Shown here piece after piece: positions 5,893 through 8,744 of a stretch of 8,744 nucleotides of DNA. A program made the translations under genes and the position numbers. A model generated the notes under the pieces. That model worked only from the letters and a program-made list of their open reading frames with translations. It made no database searches and had not been told where the DNA came from. Source of the stretch: Actinomycetes bacterium (GTDB taxonomy: Bacteria > Actinomycetota > Actinomycetes > Actinomycetales > Cellulomonadaceae); the NCBI GenBank assembly GCA_023390875.1, contig JAEWCA010000491.1, positions 1 to 8,744 of the forward strand, read 5' to 3'. Numbering within the stretch: the stretch's first letter is position 1; each line of letters begins with the position of its first letter.

Positions 5893-8466
5893 TCAGGCGG
5901 GCGCGTTCGCGACGAGCGGCAGCTCGGCCACCGACGTCAGCCCCTCGCGCCGCGGCACGACCCGCACCGTGTACCCGAACGGCCCGGACGCGTCGAGCCG
6001 CACGTCACCGGCGAACGCGTGCCGGCCGGCCTCGTACGTCTCGGCGAGCGCGAGCGCGTCCACCACGTACCCGTCGAGCTCGTCGGCCTCGGTGACGCGC
6101 CCGTGCACGACCTGCACCTGGACCTCGCCCGGCTCGAGCGACCCGAGCGACACGTACGCCCTGACGTGCAGCTCGTCGCCGACCTGTGGCACCTCGCCGA
6201 CGCCGCCGGACTCCACGTGGTCGACGTGCACGTGCTCCCACGCCGCGCGGACGCGCGCCTTCCACGCCGCGAGCTCGCGAGCGCCGTCGTACCCGGACCC
6301 GGCGAGCGCGCGGCCCGCCGCGGTGGCCGGCACGTACAGGTGCCGCACGTAGTCGGCGACCATCCGCGTGGCCTGCACCTTCGGGCCGAGCGTCGCGAGC
6401 GTGTGCCGGACCATCGCGAGCCACCGCACGGGCAGCCCGCGGTCGTCGCGGTCGTAGAACCGCGGGGCGACCTGGTGCTCGACGAGGTCGTACAGCGCGG
6501 CCGCCTCGAGGTCGTCGCGACGGTCGGCGTCCTCGACCCCGTCGGCCGTGGGGATGGCCCAGCCGTTCTCACCGTCGAACCACTCGTCCCACCAGCCGTC
6601 GAGCACGGACAGGTTGAGGCCCCCGTTGAGCGCGGACTTCATGCCGGACGTGCCGCACGCCTCGAGCGGCCGCAGCGGGTTGTTGAGCCACACGTCGCAC
6701 CCGGGGTACAGCGCCTGGGCCATCGCGATGTCGTAGTTCGGCAGGAAGACGATGCGGTGCCGCACGTCCGCCTCGTCGGCGAACCGCACGAGCTGCTGGA
6801 CGAGCCGCTTGCCCTGGTCGTCGTCGGGGTGCGACTTGCCGGCCACGACGAGCTGCACGGGCCGCTCGGGGTGCAGCAGCAGCGCACGCAGCCGGTCGGG
6901 GTCGCGCAGCATGAGCGTGAGCCGCTTGTACGTGGGCACCCGCCGGGCGAAGCCGAGCGTGAGGACGTCGGGCGAGAGCACGTCGTCGACCCAGCCGAGC
7001 TCCGCGGCGCTCGCACCGCGGCGCAGCCACGACCGCCGCAGCCGCGCCCGCGCCTCGGTCACGAGCTCGGCGCGCAGGGCGCCGCGCAGCCGCCACAGCT
7101 CGTCGTCGCCGATCGCGTCCGTCCGGAGCCAGCCGCTGCCCGACGCGATCTCCTCGGGCCGCAGCCGCCGCTGCGCGAGCTCGCCGAGCGACCGGTGCAC
7201 CCACGTCGGCGCGTGCACGCCGTTCGTCACGGACCCGATCGGCACCTCGACGTCGTCGAACCCGGGCCACAGCCCGGCGAACATCTCCCGCGACACCTGG
7301 CCGTGCAGCAGCGACACGCCGTTGGCCCGGCCGCCGAGGCGCAGCCCCATGACGGCCATGTTGAACACGAGCGGGTCCCCGCCCTCCTGGTCCTCGGCCC
7401 CCAGGGCCAGCACGCGCTCGACGGGCACCCCGGGCGTCGCGTTGTCGCCGCCGAAGTACCGCCCGACGAGCCGGGTGTCGAACCGGTCGATGCCCGCGGG
7501 CACCGGGGTGTGCGTCGTGAACACCGTCGCGGCGCGGACGGCCTCGAGCGCCTCGTCGAACGTGAGGCCGGTCGCGACGAGCTCGCGGATCCGCTCCACG
7601 CCGAGGAACCCCGCGTGCCCCTCGTTGGTGTGGAACACCTCGGGCTCCGGCGCGCCCGTCAGCCGTGACCACGCGCGCAGCGCCCGCACGCCTCCGACGC
7701 CGAGCAGCAGCTCCTGACGCAGCCGGTGCTCGCCGCCCCCGCCGTACAGCCGGTCGGTGACGCGCCGCACCGCCTCGTCGTTCTCGGGCACGTCGGCGTC
7801 CAGCAGCAGCAGCGGCACGCGCCCGACGGCCGCCTTCCACACGTGCGCGTGCAGCCCGCCGCCCCCGGGCAGCTCGACGGTCACGACCGCGGGCGACCCG
7901 TCGGGCTCGCGCAGCAGCGTGAGCGGCAGCCCGTCCGGGTCCAGCACCGGGTACGTCTCCACCTGCCACCCGTCGCGCGTGAGGGACTGCGTGAAGTACC
8001 CGGCGCCGTAGAGCAGCCCGACGCCGACGAGCGGCACCCCGAGGTCCGACGCGCTCTTGAGGTGGTCGCCCGCCAGGATGCCGAGGCCGCCGGAGTACTG
8101 CGGCAGCACCGACGTGATGCCGAACTCGGGCGAGAAGTACGCGACCGACCGCGGCAGCCCGTCGGCCGGCTGCTGCTGGTACCACCGCGGCGCGGTGAGG
8201 TACGTCCGCAGGTCGTCGACGGCCGCCCGGACGCGCCCGACGAACGTCCCGTCCGCCGCGAGCGCCTCGAGACGTGCGGGGTCGAGGGCGCCGAGCAGCG
8301 CCACCGGGTCACCCCCGACCGCCGCCCACCGCTCGGGGTCGATCGCCTCGAACAGGTCGCGCGTGGGGGCGTGCCACGACCAGCGCAGGTTGTGCGCGAG
8401 CTCGTCGAGGGGCGCGAGCTGCTCCGGGAGCACGGTGCGGACGACGAACCGGCGGATGGCTCTCAC
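5893..8466 (-). CDS. glgP: Alpha-glucan (glycogen) phosphorylase, GT35, DUF3417 type
   Basis: Pyridoxal-phosphate enzyme that phosphorolyses alpha-1,4-glucan ends to glucose-1-phosphate. The 857-residue length matches the actinobacterial form, in which a DUF3417 domain (about 12-120) precedes the catalytic core. Visible landmarks are LAHNLRWSW (23-31), FSPEFGIT (111-118), SGGLGILAGDHLKSASDLG (125-143), HTNEGHAGF (279-287), TTHTPVPAG (317-325), SVTNGVHAPTW (412-422) and FARRVPTYKR (506-515). The cofactor lysine is K610 in EACGTSGMKSALNGG (602-616). A beta-rich tail of about 110 residues (from 745) follows the core. The GTG start at 8464-8466 gives the expected MRAIRRF opening. It lacks a properly spaced Shine-Dalgarno sequence but has TACGCT 8 nt upstream. 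It is divergent from the right-edge gene. Together with glgX it supplies glycogen breakdown. Confidence 0.96.
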   Translation of the reverse strand: MRAIRRFVVRTVLPEQLAPLDELAHNLRWSWHAPTRDLFEAIDPERWAAVGGDPVALLGALDPARLEALAADGTFVGRVRAAVDDLRTYLTAPRWYQQQPADGLPRSVAYFSPEFGITSVLPQYSGGLGILAGDHLKSASDLGVPLVGVGLLYGAGYFTQSLTRDGWQVETYPVLDPDGLPLTLLREPDGSPAVVTVELPGGGGLHAHVWKAAVGRVPLLLLDADVPENDEAVRRVTDRLYGGGGEHRLRQELLLGVGGVRALRAWSRLTGAPEPEVFHTNEGHAGFLGVERIRELVATGLTFDEALEAVRAATVFTTHTPVPAGIDRFDTRLVGRYFGGDNATPGVPVERVLALGAEDQEGGDPLVFNMAVMGLRLGGRANGVSLLHGQVSREMFAGLWPGFDDVEVPIGSVTNGVHAPTWVHRSLGELAQRRLRPEEIASGSGWLRTDAIGDDELWRLRGALRAELVTEARARLRRSWLRRGASAAELGWVDDVLSPDVLTLGFARRVPTYKRLTLMLRDPDRLRALLLHPERPVQLVVAGKSHPDDDQGKRLVQQLVRFADEADVRHRIVFLPNYDIAMAQALYPGCDVWLNNPLRPLEACGTSGMKSALNGGLNLSVLDGWWDEWFDGENGWAIPTADGVEDADRRDDLEAAALYDLVEHQVAPRFYDRDDRGLPVRWLAMVRHTLATLGPKVQATRMVADYVRHLYVPATAAGRALAGSGYDGARELAAWKARVRAAWEHVHVDHVESGGVGEVPQVGDELHVRAYVSLGSLEPGEVQVQVVHGRVTEADELDGYVVDALALAETYEAGRHAFAGDVRLDASGPFGYTVRVVPRREGLTSVAELPLVANAPA

Positions 8467-8474
8467 GCCCCCTG

Positions 8475-8480
8475 AGCGTA
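8475..8480 (-). promoter_or_regulatory. Probable -10 box of the glgP promoter
   Basis: The minus strand reads TACGCT, matching TANNNT, 8 nt before the GTG of glgP. The intervening CAGGGGGC is purine-rich but too close to the start codon for a standard Shine-Dalgarno, so a leaderless or near-leaderless start is likely. A weak -35 candidate TCGACC lies 19 bp upstream. Confidence 0.45.
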
Positions 8481-8570
8481 CGCAGATCCGCCTGCGGGCG
8501 GTCGACCTCCGGTCGCGCGCGCGCCGAGCCCCGCCAGCACGCCGGCCGAGCCGTGGTCGAGGTGGGAGCG

Positions 8571-8610
8571 CCGCACGTCCGCACCGGATGCCCGGGGGGC
8601 GGACGTGCGG
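8571..8610. promoter_or_regulatory. 12+12 bp inverted repeat in the divergent glgP / right-edge gene region
   Basis: CCGCACGTCCGC (8571-8582) and GCGGACGTGCGG (8599-8610) are perfect reverse complements separated by 16 bp. The right arm ends 1 bp before the predicted -10 of the plus-strand gene, covering about -26 to -15, and the left arm covers about -54 to -43. The arms sit upstream of the predicted transcription start, so a DNA site is more likely than an RNA structure. A dimeric regulator bound at one or both arms would control the plus-strand gene, with the glgP promoter about 90 bp further left. The regulator is unknown. Confidence 0.55.
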
Positions 8611-8611
8611 A

Positions 8612-8617
8612 TAGGTT
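8612..8617 (+). promoter_or_regulatory. Probable -10 box of the right-edge gene
   Basis: TAGGTT matches TANNNT and ends 7 nt before the GTG at 8625, again implying a leaderless mRNA. An AGGA at 8619-8622 lies only 2 nt from the GTG, too close for normal use. No clear -35 hexamer is visible; the inverted-repeat arm occupies the spacer. Confidence 0.5.
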
Positions 8618-8624
8618 CAGGAAC

Positions 8625-8744
8625 GTGACGACTCCCCCTCCGTCCCGAGCACGCGGGACGTCGGCCCGCCGCACGAGCGCCGCGCAGCCCACCCCGGGTC
8701 GCGCGACGTCGTCGGTCCCGGTCGACGCCCCCACCGGGTCCGCC
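8625..8744 (+). CDS. glgE: N-terminal fragment, probable maltosyltransferase GlgE
   Basis: A plus-strand reading frame starts at GTG 8625 and stays open for 40 codons to the window edge, so only the N-terminus is present. The residues (MTTPPPSRARGTSAR and onward) are rich in Pro, Ser, Thr, Arg and Ala, and look like a disordered leader rather than a domain. The sequence itself therefore does not identify the product. The call rests on context: in Mycobacterium tuberculosis and many other actinobacteria, the gene divergent from DUF3417-type glgP is glgE, which extends alpha-1,4-glucan from maltose-1-phosphate. A TANNNT box 7 nt before the start supports a real gene here. Existence of the gene is fairly likely; identity as glgE is inference. 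Confidence 0.5.
   Translation, partial: MTTPPPSRARGTSARRTSAAQPTPGRATSSVPVDAPTGSA

Noticed and set aside
4277..6352. 691-codon open frame on the plus strand across the flavoprotein gene and the end of glgP
   Set aside because: It is antisense to two well-supported genes, crosses their boundary, and has no recognisable domain.
6019..7668. 549-codon plus-strand frame and several shorter ones opposite glgP
   Set aside because: These are antisense shadows; the minus strand encodes a full-length phosphorylase with the cofactor lysine and all landmark motifs.
8488..8501. Small hairpin CCGCC-TGCG-GGCGG upstream of glgP
   Set aside because: The stem is only 5 bp, it lies upstream of the predicted glgP start of transcription, and similar short GC stems occur throughout the window.
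8514..8523. Alternating CG run in the glgP / right-edge gene gap
   Set aside because: It is short and typical of the base composition; there is no evidence of a Z-DNA or regulatory role.

Overview
The base composition is very high in G+C, GTG starts are frequent, and third codon positions are almost all G or C. Together with a DUF3417-type glycogen phosphorylase next to a divergent, probable glgE, this points to an actinobacterium. The look of the proteins suggests Cellulomonas or a close relative (family-level inference only). The window is gene-dense and chromosomal in character. I see no rRNA, tRNA, CRISPR array, insertion sequence, phage gene or toxin-antitoxin pair.

Layout from left to right. 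(1) 1-62: GC-rich tail behind etfA with a 12-bp hairpin (likely terminator) and a run of 11 C at the window edge. (2) 63-1880, minus strand: two-gene operon etfB-etfA, encoding both subunits of an electron transfer flavoprotein. (3) 1881-1983: 103-bp divergent control region. (4) 1984-4185, plus strand: glgX, glycogen debranching enzyme. (5) 4196-5851, minus strand: an FAD-binding dehydrogenase of the COG3573 / 3-ketosteroid-dehydrogenase-like class, convergent with glgX and only 10 bp away. (6) 5852-5892: short gap with a perfect 16-bp palindrome lying on that gene's promoter. (7) 5893-8466, minus strand: glgP, alpha-glucan phosphorylase. (8) 8467-8624: 158-bp divergent region with a 12+12 bp inverted repeat. 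(9) 8625-8744, plus strand: first 40 codons of a further gene, probably glgE.

Function. GlgP releases glucose-1-phosphate from the non-reducing ends of glycogen and GlgX removes the resulting short branches, so the two flank a glycogen-breakdown locus. If the right-hand gene is glgE, it would add alpha-1,4-glucan synthesis from maltose-1-phosphate, as in the divergent glgE/glgP pair of Mycobacterium tuberculosis. The ETF pair and the flavoprotein are redox genes; nothing in the sequence ties them to glycogen metabolism.

I do not find a previously undescribed system here. The signals worth a second look are regulatory. All five genes that lead a transcription unit have a -10-like hexamer 6-8 nt before the start codon, as expected for leaderless mRNAs, while the only internal operon gene (etfA) has a Shine-Dalgarno site instead. 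Two clean palindromic elements also sit on promoters.
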